Positions 45,387 through 57,487 of a stretch of DNA of 64,000 bases are shown piece after piece. Positions within the stretch are counted from its first letter, which is position 1. Every line of letters starts with the position of its first letter. Origin of the DNA: Pyrrhoderma lamaoense (taxonomy: Eukaryota > Basidiomycota > Agaricomycetes > Hymenochaetales > Hymenochaetaceae); the NCBI GenBank assembly GCA_002794735.1, contig NBAZ01000043.1:28172-92171 (forward strand), given 5' to 3'. Under the pieces are notes generated by a model, which saw nothing but the letters and a program-made list of their open reading frames with translations, did not search any database and was not told where the DNA came from. Position numbers and translations under genes: made by a program.

Positions 45387-46054
45387 TCTTACGAGTTTAT
45401 CTGCATCATTATCTATATCTTACTATGTTTTCTTAACCTACACTTTTGTACTTGCGTCATTTTTTTTGCTTTAGTACTGGAGTAGCATCAATTATGATAC
45501 CAATGTATACTAGTACTCCTTCTATTAGCCTCAACCACGATTGCACTTAATGTCCTTCTCTTTGTGTTTCTACTAGCCCTTTCGTCATTCAATTGGTCCG
45601 CATTTATGCATTAATATTTCTCAGGAGAACTCGAATCTGAGTAGTCTATAGCTCGTCTCGCGAGTGATTGAATGATATACTATGAGCTGACGCTATGCAT
45701 GATCGTATAAATCTTATCACTCTTTATCATGTCACAACCTGTTTACCCGTCATAAGAAAAGTTCAGATAACTATTCATACATGTATATCTAATCAACCTC
45801 TTATCATGCTTTTTTTCTTTATCACTAACCTCACTCGCACTCTCAGAGTGTGTTAGCAACTTATTATAAGCTTTCTACGCTTCACTGCTACTACTTGAGG
45901 AGAGCTACATATCCATTTATTTGTGTGCCTTGATTACTGCGTGGTCCAAGATCAAGGTTGCTCGCTTCATTCGCACGTGGGACAGATGATATTGAAAGAA
46001 AGCCAGAAATGGAAAATGCAGAAATATACCTGACATTACTAGTGTAACATAGTT
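45387..46054. repeat. 3' flank of NLR-6, second copy of the unit flank
   Basis: Homologous along its whole length to 36551-37229 and 54529-55229, with only scattered substitutions and short indels. No coding potential. It ends at the NACHT scrap of relic B2. Confidence 0.7.
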
Positions 46055-46960
46055 ATCGGTCTGTATGGGAAGCGTTTGGTCAATACTAAATCATTATCAC
46101 TTGGTGAATTGCACACGACGACATTCGAGGGCTCACTTGATTGGGACGAAGATATGAAAAGGGATTTCTCAAGAATATTTTCGTTGAACATGTCCGGGAA
46201 AGAGCAATGATCAGACACGGAGTCGCATTTTCTCCTGACGGTAAGCATCTTGCTTCGGGCTCTGGAGACGAGTCAATTTATGTAAGGAATGTCGAAAGTG
46301 GTTCGCTGGCAAAAAAACCCTTCACTGGGCACACAGGTGGTGTCTACTCAGTTTCTTATTCTCCCGACGGAAGGAAGATTGACTCTGGATCAGCCGATAA
46401 AACTACTCGTGGCTGGGATGCTTCCAATGGTGACCCAGTCTCTACATGCTGGTCATGTCTACTCTAACACTCACTCCAAGGATGGGCTATATGCTGTCTC
46501 GGGTTATAAAGATAAAACGATACGAATTTAAAACATTGAAACTGGCCAAGCTGCGTATACTCCATCAACAGACCATGCTGTCAGAATTGATCCAGTGTGC
46601 TTTTCCTCCGATGGAAATTGGATAATCTCCGGTATAAGAGACAATACTGTCCGTATATGGTGTATGGAACGTGTCGACTGGAGTTCTCTTCTTTCAATCC
46701 CGTGTTTCATCAAAAGTCAATTGTGTCGCATCCTTCTCTTCGTCTGACAATAAGCATATCAATTTCTCTTCGAGCTTTGAAGATGGAGCAATTTATTTTT
46801 GGTCAGTAGATGTCGAAACAGAAGGAGAAGAATGGCGTCTTGAAGATAATGGGTGGCTCACTGGAAGAAACAAGAAGTTACTCATTTGGATTTCCCCCAG
46901 ATCTCCGTCACTCCACCGCAATTCTATCAAGTACTTTGACTATCTACGCTTATCTTGTTC
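46055..46960 (+). pseudogene. NLR relic B2: NACHT end fused to late WD40 repeats
   Basis: Same structure and junction as B1: NACHT words (SLSLGELH, SLDWDEDMK) run to GKEQ, then a TGA, then WD40 sequence VAFSPDGKHLASGSGDES in a shifted frame. Several further frame changes follow (near 46440, 46530 and 46660), and the tail (DNGWLTG, LIWIS) stops abruptly near 46915 at 'CCGTCACTCC', after which unrelated 3'-flank sequence begins. Compared with B1 and B3 it has lost the last tail segment. Confidence 0.8.
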
Positions 46961-47415
46961 GCTTACTATCATACACAGACTATTACTCATATCCATCACT
47001 ATTTCACTGACACCAAGTAAATCAACCTTATCTTCTTTATGTCTTTAAAGATCTTTTCTCTATTTAGTTTGTCTACAAAAGCACATATTTTACTATGTAA
47101 AATCACCTTCTTAAAGTACAGCTCACTAGTTTGAGGACACATTCGCATTATACTAGTGCCTGGTGTCCTTTCGTATATCTATCTGTACTTACTAGTCTCG
47201 AAATCACATACTAAAAATATTAGTTATTGAAACTTGAAAATCAACACCTAACCGCCAATTTATAGGCACTTAATAATTACCTAAATAGGGGCCAGAAACT
47301 CAGATTCGCAGGACTCCTCACTCTTACTTAACTCATAACTCCGTGGAATACTGTACGTGCAATTGGGTGAACAATTGTTTACCAGCAGGGCTTAAGGATA
47401 TACTGATATACTATA
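46961..47415. other. Intergenic region before the MITE
   Basis: No gene. 46980-47090 matches the 3'-flank block seen elsewhere; 47130-47400 matches 39230-39490 (words 'TAGTGCCTGGT', 'CGAAATCACAT', 'GGGGCCAGAAACTCAGA'). Confidence 0.5.
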
Positions 47416-47616
47416 CTCCACAAAAGTTTTGCGACAGCATGAGATTTTAATGAAAAAATATATAGACTTAGTATATAGTATTATCAATTTATATACATAT
47501 AAATCTATCTATTATCTTTAGCTAACATACATAGTTGATTAGAACGAAGACGTGTAGTTCTTGTACAATATCTACGACAAATGAATTACAAGGTGTGTCG
47601 CAAAACTTTTGTGGAG
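47416..47616. mobile_element. MITE with 21-bp terminal inverted repeats
   Basis: A 201-bp AT-rich element has perfect 21-bp inverted ends, CTCCACAAAAGTTTTGCG... at 47416-47436 and its reverse complement at 47596-47616. TA lies directly outside each end (47414-47415 and 47617-47618), as in Tc1/mariner-derived MITEs, although the outer flanks are themselves near-palindromic (ACTATA/TATAGT), so the exact boundary is uncertain by a few bases. There is no coding capacity. The homologous flank upstream of NLR-6 (about 39490-39520) lacks it. Confidence 0.85.
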
Positions 47617-48044
47617 TATAGTATTTATCCCTACTAGTTCACTGTACTGTACCAAACAGTGACTTTCTCTGTGTCCAGTCTTATTAACTCCTCTAGTCCC
47701 CACTTTTAATGCGATATACCTTAGAACTTTTATTTTCTAATCTCTAAAAATCCAATAGCAGCTTATTATAAGATCTCTACGCTTCGCTGTTGCTTCTTCA
47801 GGAGCTAGATATCCATTGATTTACATCCTCTTTTTGCTGAGAGTTCCAAGATCAACATTGATTAATACATTTATGCTGGCTGATTCAAACCTATTGATAA
47901 TATACTTCTCGAAAGTCATGATATTTTTTTCATAAATTATCAGCTTTTTAGGTTCTTATAACTTGTAGCAATATTATTTTTTAACATGTTACACAAGATA
48001 TAACGTTATTGAAAAAAGTATATTAAATTTCCGTACAAGTGGAT
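47617..48044. other. Intergenic region after the MITE
   Basis: No gene. 47620-47740 resembles 39520-39640 in the flank upstream of NLR-6. 47750-47870 resembles the unit flank at 37020-37130. The rest, to the relic at 48045, is AT-rich with nothing recognised. Confidence 0.4.
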
Positions 48045-48670
48045 TAGGCAATTCGTAAAGAATCACATGGGCTTATTCTCTGTCAACAAACACAGTTCCA
48101 CTTCCAATAACCCATCTAATCCTTTCCGTTTCATTATCATCAATCTGCTTGAGTGTAACATCCATTACAAGAAAATGCAAGAAGGATTTTCATAGGTGAG
48201 TTAGATAAAAAGGAGACACAGATCACATGTTGACTGGATGGTATTCTTAGTCTGTGTGGTTTTGCAGAATAGGAAACTTGCGATAGATGGCTTGGATAGT
48301 TCCAAGGAATGCTTGAGTATAGGTCTGATGTCAACTTCTGAGAGACAGAATATCATTGAGGCTCAATGAAGGTCACTCAGAGAAGGTGAGCTTGAATCTG
48401 GGACAACACCATCGCAACACCATCGACCAACTATAAACTGGTCTGCTATAGAGTTGGAAAGGAAACAAAAGCCAGAGAATGAGGAAGAACACGAGTGTTA
48501 GAGAGTTCTGGAAGAAATATGAACAGAGCTGCTTGGAGAAGTAGAGGAATGAGTGGAGGGCAGGAGTATGCCGAATGCACTCATCATTCTTGGTCATGCT
48601 AGTACCGGAAAGTTTAATGCTACAGCAGTCGCCCAAACGTGTCAAATCAGTCTGTATGGTTCACACAAGT
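48045..48670 (+). pseudogene. NLR relic C: exons 6-8 with decayed P-loop
   Basis: The sequence follows exon 6 (words coding KNHMGLFSV, NPSNPFRFI), a recognisable GTGAGT donor near 48195, exon 7 with QNRKLAIDGLD and ERQNIIEAQ, then the start of exon 8 with ELERKQKPENE. It ends in a degraded Walker A (GHASTGKFNAT, where the Lys-Ser/Thr pair has become Lys-Phe) and a QLGSH-equivalent. Multiple stops and shifts are present, including TAG after HEC and TGA in the NACHT lead-in. Homology stops near 48670. The GHA form of the P-loop places it nearest NLR-2 and NLR-8. Confidence 0.75.
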
Positions 48671-49435
48671 AGAATAACTCTTTCTCAATTCATTATTAGA
48701 GCCATTAATATTACTCGTATCTCAAGGCTAGTTGGAAGAGCCAGTTCAAATCGAAATAGCTTCTTAAAAATGCGAGAAGATTCACTAACAGACTGGCTCT
48801 AAAGCTTCTAGCCGTCAATGATCTACCATCTCAGATATCCTTGTTTTTACCTCTATCCGCCAGCTTTAATGGTTCTACAAGACTGCCAGCTGAGGATCAT
48901 GATACCAGAGGTGAATCTATGATTAATGTTTGACATCCTGCTCTATCTCTCATGCTGCATAAATGCGTTTAAAAAATATAAAGGGGTGAAGAGGAGAAAC
49001 TATAACATTTGTTGTCCTCTTGTATGTGGACGTACTCTCCTTTGAATACCAAATATCATTGGACTCGGGATACCTGTTAGTGGGTTTTACCCAGCTGTGT
49101 AAACCATCCTGATCACTAGATGATAATTGTAGTAGATACTTGACAGACAAAATAAACAACATTTGTGGATGTTTCTTTATGTTTTTAGATAATATCACTA
49201 GATCTTCCAAAACAGGCTCAAGCTGAATACACTCGACTGTAATTTGATCTGAAGCACCCTTTGATCCCGTGCTGTTTCTATATTTACCATCACCGGTGAT
49301 TTCCATTGGACAGCCTTGAGGCAGAGTTGATATCATTGAGACTAGTCTTCTTTTTCTCCCTGGGTCAACCCTCTACCCTTCGCACTCTGAAGCTGTACTT
49401 AAGCACACAAGCAGGCCAGCAGGCCAGAGTACGCC
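48671..49435 (+). promoter_or_regulatory. Upstream region of NLR-7
   Basis: No gene in 48671-49240. The proximal part resembles the NLR-5 promoter: GCCTTGAGGC at 49313-49322, then 'TCTTCTTTTTCTCCCTGGG' and 'CAACCCTCTACCCTTCGCA', ending at the ATG 49436. An antisense ORF at 48950-49336 has no conserved counterpart and was not called. Confidence 0.5.
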
Positions 49436-52400
49436 ATGACATCGTATTACACCCTTCGAGGTAAGTCACGAGTGCTCAAGATAATCTTTCGTTGGCTGAT
49501 TTTCCTTCAACTAGTATCACGATCGGACGTAACTTTTCCCGGGAAATCAAAAGCACCAGACCTATACGTTAAGATCTCGTTCGGAGATGAGAGTTGTAGA
49601 ACAAGCTCTGTAAATAGATTACCGCCCGAGTGGAATGAGACTTTTCCAATGTACGCTACCCGTCCATCTGTTCATCTCAATTTTTGAAGCTAAAGATGAC
49701 ATTTTGTAACAAGTGCATGTACATGCTCGGACAATGAGAATAGGTTCACAATCAAGCTGATGAAGGAGGGTTTGATTGATACTAGTATTGGCAGTGTGGA
49801 GTGTTCATTGGAAGAAATACTAAGGGAGGACGGTGAAGGTAAGAGCAAATTAGTATTTCCTCTCACAAACATCAACTGAAGCAAAATAGATGTTCGCATC
49901 CCCCTACAATCAAAGTCAGGATCATATGCTATGTTCCTATGTCTTAAACCATCGGACAAAATGAAGAACGCGGAGATGACACTTATAAATCTTGCTCACG
50001 CCCTCCTCGACATCCATCCTTCTAGCCATGGTAATTTTGTGGAGAACGTCAATGCAATTTTCGATACCGCCAAGTGCGTAGCTGAAAGCAAGGCATGCCG
50101 GTCGTTAGTAGAAGTAGGTTATACTATAACTGCTTTCGTTGAGTTTGGTGACAGTATAGCAGAAGTGAGTATTTTCAAGTTATTTACTGACTATAATCTA
50201 ACGTTGGTTGGAACATGCGCAGGCAAGCCCATACCTGAAGTTAGTATGGTGCATAACGACGGCGTTCATAAAAGTAAGTCCTTTAGTGGGACGTAACAAA
50301 ATGAGAAACTTAGTTCTTGCAGATCATCGCTGAACAACCCAGAACTGACAAGCGAGTTAAGGATCTTGTGAAGAACCTGATGAATTTGTTCCTGATAATC
50401 AAGGAAACTTCCCTTTTCGCAAACCCATCTGGATCCTTGCTTTCGATTTTGACCGAGCTCTTCGAATTCATTACACAATGCAGCACCCTTTTCCAAGACT
50501 ATGCGCGGAGGAGTTTTGTAGGTGAGTTAGGTACGAGTGTGACATGGCTCGTAGGTTGATTGGATGATTTTTCTAGTACGCGCTCTTTTGCAGAACAAGA
50601 AAGCCGCAATAGAAGACTTGGAGGGTACACTAACAAGTTTGAAGACTGATATGATATCGGCCTTTGAGAGGCAGGGTATCATTGAGGCACAAATTAGGGC
50701 ACTTAAAATGGGTAAGCTTGGAACTTGAGGACCTAGTGATACGATGTTTATCTAGTTACTTACTTCAGAGTTGGAAAAGAAGCTGCAACCAAAGCATGAG
50801 AGTGGACGTGATCGTCAAAGATGTCTAGAAGGAACACGCATAGAGCTATTAAAAGAAGTAGAGGAGTGGGTACAAGATACAGATGTACCTAATGTTTTCT
50901 TTATCCTTGGCCGTGCTGGAACAGGCAAGAGTACGATCGCTACGACGATTGCAGAAGTTTTTCAAAGGAAGGGTCAACTTGGCTCACATCTATACTTTCT
51001 GAGGGACAAAAGCGACCCGGAGTTTATCCTTCGTACTATTGCATTCGATTTAGCCAACCGAGGCCAAGCAACTGCCGAAGCCATCAAGGCTCAGCTTGAT
51101 GCAAATGATATAACCTCTGTTACACCAGAAAGGGCCTTCGAGATCTTGCTACTCGACCCGCTTCATGCGATAACAGAGGAAGGGAAGAAAGAGGACACCA
51201 TTCTCATAGTCCTCGATGCTCTGGACGAGTGTGGAAACAGAGAGACACGGAAGCCATATATCAGACTGATAAAGGAGAAACTGCAGACGCTACCCCTCAA
51301 CTACCGCTTTCTTATCACTAGTCGACCAGAGGAGGATATTGTTTCAGAATCGGAGCTCGAACAACTGAGGACACGTCACATACATTTGGATCACGAGTCA
51401 AACAATGCCAAGCGGGACGTCCTAAAGTACATCCAAACTAAACTTGGGGACTTAAAAGCAAAGGGTAGAATAATAGTAGACCCTAGCTGGCCATGGGACG
51501 AAAGTATGAAGGCCTTGGGCGATGCCGCAGGTGGGCTGTTTATATGGGCGGCAACAGCTGTGCGACTCATCGAAAGCAAAAAACAAAATAAGGCTGGTGA
51601 ACTGAAGCGACTGGTGAACCGAAAATCGTTATCGCTCGACCATTTGTACGCGACTGCACTTGAAAATTCTCTTGATTGGGATGATGGGACGAGAAGGGAC
51701 TTCCCGAGAGTGTTTTCTCTGGTCCTGTTTGGCAAGGAGCAGTTAACAACAGCGTCTATAGATACAATGATGGATCTCGATGATGGAACGACACAAAGCA
51801 ATCTCGAATGTCTTCGCTCATTAGTCGCGTTTGGGCCTGACGAGCCAGTTCGCTTATACCATATTTCACTATACGACTACTTGATTTCGGAAGAAGCGTG
51901 TGGAAAGGCATGGTTCATTGATGAGGAAAGAGAGAAGGCACGCATTTCTCTGCGGTGTTTCGAGCTGATGGAGGGACTTCGATTCAACATCTGTGGGCTG
52001 CAGACATCGTACAAGCCGAATAAAGACGTGGATAATCTTGAGGATCGTGTAAAAGAGAATATATCTACCTCGCTATTATACGCCTGTCGCCATTGGGCTA
52101 CCCATCTGCGAGAGGCCCCATACTCGGAGGATCTATGCAAACAACTCGAATCTTTCGCGAAAAATCGGTTACTATATTGGGTCGAGGTCCTCAGCCTCAC
52201 AGGCTCGTTATACGATTACCTTCTGCAATCCCTTGAGAACGGCATCACCTGGATAAGAGTAAGTGATTCTTGATTAAACCACTATTTAAACTGATATCTA
52301 TATAGAACAAGCACGCACAACTATCTGCATTTCTCCAGGATGCCCATGATCAACTCCTAAGATTCATCGAGCCTATCTCCCAAAGTAGCCCTCATTTGTA

Positions 52401-54528
52401 TATGTCATTCCTCCCTTTTATGAAGGAGGACTCCATCATCGCTGAACACTACGCTAAGCAGGCAAAATCACTGACACGGGTCGAGTATGTTGGCAACAAG
52501 CCCCGGATGGCATGCACCAGGCAAATATATGTTGGCAGTTCGGTCCATTCTATCTCATACTCGTCGGATGGTAAACGAATTGCATCGGGATCAAGCAAAG
52601 GTGTTGTTAAGATATGGGATGCAGTGAGTGGCAGACGACTCCTAGGCCCACTTCAGGGACATTCAAAAGGAGTCACGAGTGTTGCGTACTCTGGAGATGG
52701 GAGATATATTGCGTCAGGGTCTTGGGATAAGACAGTGCGGGTATGGAATGCGGTCACTGGTGAGAGTGCTTATTATGGTCCACTTACTGGCCATTCAGAC
52801 AGGATTACTTCTGTCGCATTTTCTGTAGACGGGAGATATATAGCATCGAGTTCTGATGATATGACTGTTAGGCTGTGGGATGCTGAGAGTGGTGCACCAG
52901 CCGGAGATCCGTTGGGAGGGCACTCAAGTGAGGTGGAATGTGTTATGTTCTCAGTCGACGGGTGCTACCTCGCGTCAGGGTCAAAGGATGGGACTATCAT
53001 TTCATGGGACGTACAAAGCAGAGAGATGATCTCCAACCCATTCAAAGGCCACTCAAGAAAAGTCACCTCCCTGTCATTTTCTCCAGACAGCGAGCGAATT
53101 GTCTCAGGGTCATGGGATGTGACTATACGTTTATGGGAGGTGTCGAGGGGCAATGTATTGCGTACATTATCTGGAGACGGTATGAGCGGCGTGTACTCGG
53201 TTGCGTTCTCTAGTGACGGCAAACATATTTTGTCGGGATCAATGGATACAATAGTAAGACTGTGGAATGCAGAAGACAGCGATGCTCCTCCGAAAAGATT
53301 CGAAGGCCATACAGACTGGGTTACGTCCGTTTCATTCGCACCTGACGGAAAGCACTTTGCTTCCGGGTCAAGGGATAGGACGATCCGGGTATGGGACGTA
53401 GAAAGAGGGACACTAGCAGACGTAGAGTTTACGGGACACACAAATGCAGTAACAGCGATTGCGATTTCACCGCAAACAGGAAAGTTTCTTGTCTCCGGCT
53501 CCGTTGATAAAACAGTGTGTGTGTGGAATACAGAGAGCGGAGAATTGATCAAAGGGCCTTTAGCACAGTCTACTTCGGTACCGTCAGTTGCATTTTCACC
53601 CGATGAAAATCACTTCGCTTCGGGATCAATAGACGGGTCAATACGAATATGGAATATGATCGACGATGCATTTATCACATGCATCGGTCACACTGACTGG
53701 GTTTTCTCACTCGCTTTTTCTCCTGATGGCTCTCGTCTTGCTTCAGGCTCTAGCGGCGAATCAATCCGAGTGTGGAGTGTTGAGAGTGGTTCATTGGAAG
53801 CAGAACCACTCATTGGTCATACGAGCGCTGTCATCTCAGTCTGTTATTCTCCCGACGGAAAGAAGATTGTCTCCGGATCAGCCGATAAAACTGTCCGTAT
53901 CTGGAATGTTTCCAATAGCAGTCTACTTTCCACTTTTGAAGGTCATTCTGACTATGTAAACTCTGTCACTTACTCTCCTGATGGCTTATGTGTTGTCTCT
54001 GGCTCTGATGACAATTCAATACGAGTCTGGAATGCTGAAACCGGCCAAGTAGCGTATGATCCAATAACAGGTCATGCGGACAGTGTTAACTCTGTGTGCT
54101 TTTCTCCCGATGGAAAGTGGATAATCTCCGGCTCAGATGACAAAACCATCTGCATATGGAACGTGTCGACGGGCATTCTCTTTTTTCAGTCCCGTGTTTC
54201 ATCACCTGTCTACGATATCGCTGCCTTCCCTACGTCTGATAGTGGATATATCAAATTTGCCTCAGGCTCTGATGATGGAACAATCCACATTTGGTCTGTA
54301 CATATCGAGGCAGAAGGAAAGAAATGGCGTCTGGAAGATGATGGTTGGCTAACGGGAAACAACGGCAAATATCTGATATGGATTCCCCCAGACCTTCGTC
54401 ATTCACTGGTCCTTGGGCCGTGCATTCGCACTCTAAATACACGATTTTCAACAAAATTGTATCTTTCAGCCAACCAAGGAGACCATTGGGCTGCGTGTTT
54501 TCCTTCCCCTGATCTATCTATCTCATAA
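49436..54528 (+). CDS. NLR-7: intact C2-NACHT-WD40 protein, 1552 aa
   Basis: Exons: 49436-49460, 49515-49650, 49714-49838, 49890-50164, 50223-50273, 50323-50521, 50577-50711, 50769-52258, 52306-54528, summing to 1553 codons with stop and no internal stop. N-terminus MTSYYTLR, C2 motif DLYVKIS with PPEWNETFP. The C2 exons match NLR-5, whereas exon 7 is the short 135-nt form of NLR-2 and NLR-8 (ERQGIIEAQIRAL), and the second half of NACHT is nearly identical to NLR-6. P-loop GRAGTGKST near residue 363, Walker B LIVLDALDE, sensor RFLITSRPE, winged helix LYHISLYDYL (Thr to Ile). Fourteen WD40 repeats, then DDGWLTG and IWIPPDLRHSL. The last intron donor follows ATAAGA rather than ATAGGA, giving Arg for Gly. 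Likely functional. Confidence 0.93.
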
Positions 54529-55229
54529 TATCCTTCCTTAATCTTACGAGTTTATCTGCATCATCATCTATATCTTACTATGTTTTCTTAACCTACACTT
54601 TTGTGCTTGCGTCATTTTTTTGTTTTAGTACTGGAATAGCATCAATTATGATACCAATGTATACAATGTATACAAGTACTCCTTCTATTAGCCTCTTCTA
54701 CGATCGCACTCAATGTCCTTCTCTTTGTGTCTCTACTAGCCCTTTCGTCATTCAATTGGTCTGCACCTATGTATCAATACTTCTCAGGAGAACTCGAATC
54801 TGAGTAGTCTATAGCTCGTCTCGCGAGTTATTGGATGATATATTATAAGCTGACGCTATGCATGGTCGTATAAATCTTATCGCTCTTTATCATGTCACAA
54901 CCCTTTTACCCGTCATAAGAAAAGTTCAGATAACTATCCATATATCTAATCAACCTCTTTGCATGCTTTCTTTCTTTATCACTAACCTCACTCGCACTCT
55001 CAGAGTGTGTTAGCAACTTATTATAGGCTTTCTACGCTTCACTGCTACTACTTGAGGAGGGTTTTATATCCATTTATTTGTGTGCCTTGATTACTGCGTG
55101 GTCCAAGATCAAGGTTGCTTAATTCAACTGCACGTGGGACAGATGATAATGAAAGAAAGCCAGAAATGGAAAATGCAGAAATATACCTGACATTACTAGT
55201 GTATCATAGTTATCGGTCTATATGGGAAT
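54529..55229. repeat. 3' flank of NLR-7, third copy of the unit flank
   Basis: Homologous along its whole length to 36551-37229 and 45387-46054. It contains a short local duplication 'ACAATGTAT' near 54662-54672 that the other copies lack. No coding potential. Confidence 0.7.
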
Positions 55230-56020
55230 AGAGCTGAAGCGTTTGGTCAACAATAAATCATTATCACTTGGTGAATTGTACACGACGACATTCGAGGGCT
55301 CACTTGATTGGGATGAAGATATAGAAAAGGGATTTCTCAAGATTTTTTCGTTGATCATGTTCGGGAAGGAGCAATGATCAGACACGGAGTCGCATTTTCT
55401 CCTGACGGTAAGCACCTTGCTTCGGGCTCTAGAGACGAGTCAATTTATGTAAGGAATGTCGAAAGTGGTTCGCTGGCAACAAAATCTTTCATTGGTCACA
55501 CAGGTGGTGTCTACTTAGTTTCTTATTCTCCCGACGGAAGGAACATTGTCTCTGGATCAGCCGATAAAACTACTCATACTTGGGATGCTTCCAATGGTGA
55601 CCCACTTTCTACATGCTGATCATGTCTACTCTAACACTCACTCCAAGGATGGGCTATATTCTGTCTCGGGTTATAAAGATCGACTGGCGTTCTCTTCTTT
55701 CAATCCCGTGTTTCATCAAAAGTCAATTGTGTCGCACCCTTCTCTTCGTCTGACAATAAGCATATCAAACTTGCTTCGAGCTTTGAAGATGGAACAATCC
55801 ATCTACAATCAGTAGATGTCGAATCAGAAGGAGAAGAATGGCGTCTTGAAGATAATGGATGGCTCACTGGAAGAAACAAGAAGTTACTCATGTGGATTTC
55901 CCCAGATCTCCGTCACTCCCTCGTATATGGACCACGCACTCTAAATACACGCTTCTCAACCAGTTTGGATTATTCACTCTATCGAGGATCAATGGACTAT
56001 TTGTCTTCCCTCAAATACTG
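55230..56020 (+). pseudogene. NLR relic B3: NACHT end fused to late WD40 repeats
   Basis: It begins LKRLVNNKSLSLGELY, runs through SLDWDEDIE to GKEQ, then TGA, and joins WD40 sequence VAFSPDGKHLASGSRDES at the same position as B1 and B2. A further deletion near 55680 removes the next repeats and leads directly into the FFQSRV strand. The tail (DNGWLTG, DLRHSLVYGPRTLNTRF) is recognisable to about 56000. Confidence 0.8.
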
Positions 56021-57063
56021 CTCCTGTCTAGTGTTACAAATTCATTATTTTATAACAATATTTATGCTAATTTATCCCATCGCATTGCTCACACTATCGC
56101 AATTTTGTTAAATACTTTGTCTATCTACACTTATATTGCTCGCTTACTATCATACACATAGACTGAAACTCATATCCATCGCTATTTCAACGAGTCTAAG
56201 GAAGTTTCCAAAGCTCTTTTCTCCATATAGTTTGTCTTCGAAAGCACATACGAGTTCTCAAGTACTCCCAGTCCAGGTCGTCTCTGGAGCTTGGAGTTTT
56301 GGTAAGAAAATACAGATAGATTCGCTGTTTATTAATACATGTAATTGCTTCCAAAATACTGTTTTATGTCTCTTCTTTTCCGTCTCGCATTATTGTCGAC
56401 AAAATATAGTATTACACTTTTTAAATGCTTTTTTTACTACATTTTATCACCTTCGTAAAGTACAATCTAGTACTAGGTTAACGCAGTGTAACTACAGCGC
56501 CTTCCCATTACCACTTACTTAGTGAGTTTCTTATGGATTTCGTAAAACGAGTACTGTGTGTCTAAATTCCAGCACTTCTGGTAAACACACAAATATTTAA
56601 ACGGTGGGAAAACAACATAAAACAAACAAACAAACTTATCGGTTATGGGAGAGCAGAATCAGGTTAAGAACGAGAAACGCAACAAGAAAGCGGGATAGAC
56701 TTAAAGCTTCAAAACCAGGATGTAGACTTGGATTTCAAGTGGCAACGTGACTGAACTCGGAGAGGCCTGTGGAGCCCCCGGGGAGAGTTTTCTTTACTCC
56801 CTTGATTGTCTACCGTTCATAAAATCGGGTTGGCTTGAGCTAGTGACCAGTGGCGGGGTAGAGCGAAGCACTTCTGTTGGGTCCGGTGCGCTCTCGACGG
56901 TCCTTCAAAGACCAAGGCAATGAATAATTTCTATACTTGGTCGTACTCATAACCGCAGCAGGTCTCCAAGGTAAACATCCTTTAGCTAATAGATAAGGAA
57001 AGTCAGCAGACTAGATCTGTAACTTCGGGTCATTGGGTAATTATGAAAGATAGTAAAAACAGG
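56021..57063. repeat. 3' flank after relic B3 with two shared blocks
   Basis: No gene. 56160-56600 is a copy of the 3'-flank block. 56745-57000 is a copy of the block at 25376-25620 ('GGGGAGAGTTTTCTTT', 'GCTCTCGACGGTCCTT'). Short ORFs are not conserved. Confidence 0.5.
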
Positions 57064-57487
57064 TGTAGGGATAGCTAAGTGTTTGGCCGGTCGTAGTGCA
57101 TTTATATTACATTTTCTAACTCGCCCGAGAAGTCCATTGCTACTACTCAGCCGCGCGCATGAATTATCTCTCTTACTACTTAGCTTCACTTTCTACTCTT
57201 ACTCGAGGATAGGGTTCAATTATATGGCTCACTCGCTTCTGATAGCTTAAACCTTTCGTCCAGTGGCATATAGCCACCTGGAAACCATGCTTTCCTTTTT
57301 AACTATCCACTATCTCGTGTTTTGATATATAAGCCTCTAGACTCGGGGACGTAATAGATAAGATGATTCTCCTCGGTTAGTTAATACCCTCTCGATCTAT
57401 TCACCCCCCCTCCCTAAAAGTAGCTCTCTGATAGTCGCCTGTACTCTTTATCTACTACTCTGCTGCTTCTCTGACCGTACTGCAAGT
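57064..57487 (-). mobile_element. Truncated LTR of the TGAAAACTAAA family, reverse orientation
   Basis: Starts TGTAGGG, corresponding to the reverse-complemented 3' end of the solo LTRs, followed by 'GCTAAGTGTTTGGCCGGTCG', and ends at the same 'ACTGCAAGT' junction as 25641-26062. It carries the same internal deletion. Hence it is a duplicate of that block, not an independent insertion. Confidence 0.68.

Noticed and set aside
48950..49336. 128-aa minus-strand ORF upstream of NLR-7
   Set aside because: It overlaps the promoter block conserved with NLR-5, where the frame is not open; no domain recognised.
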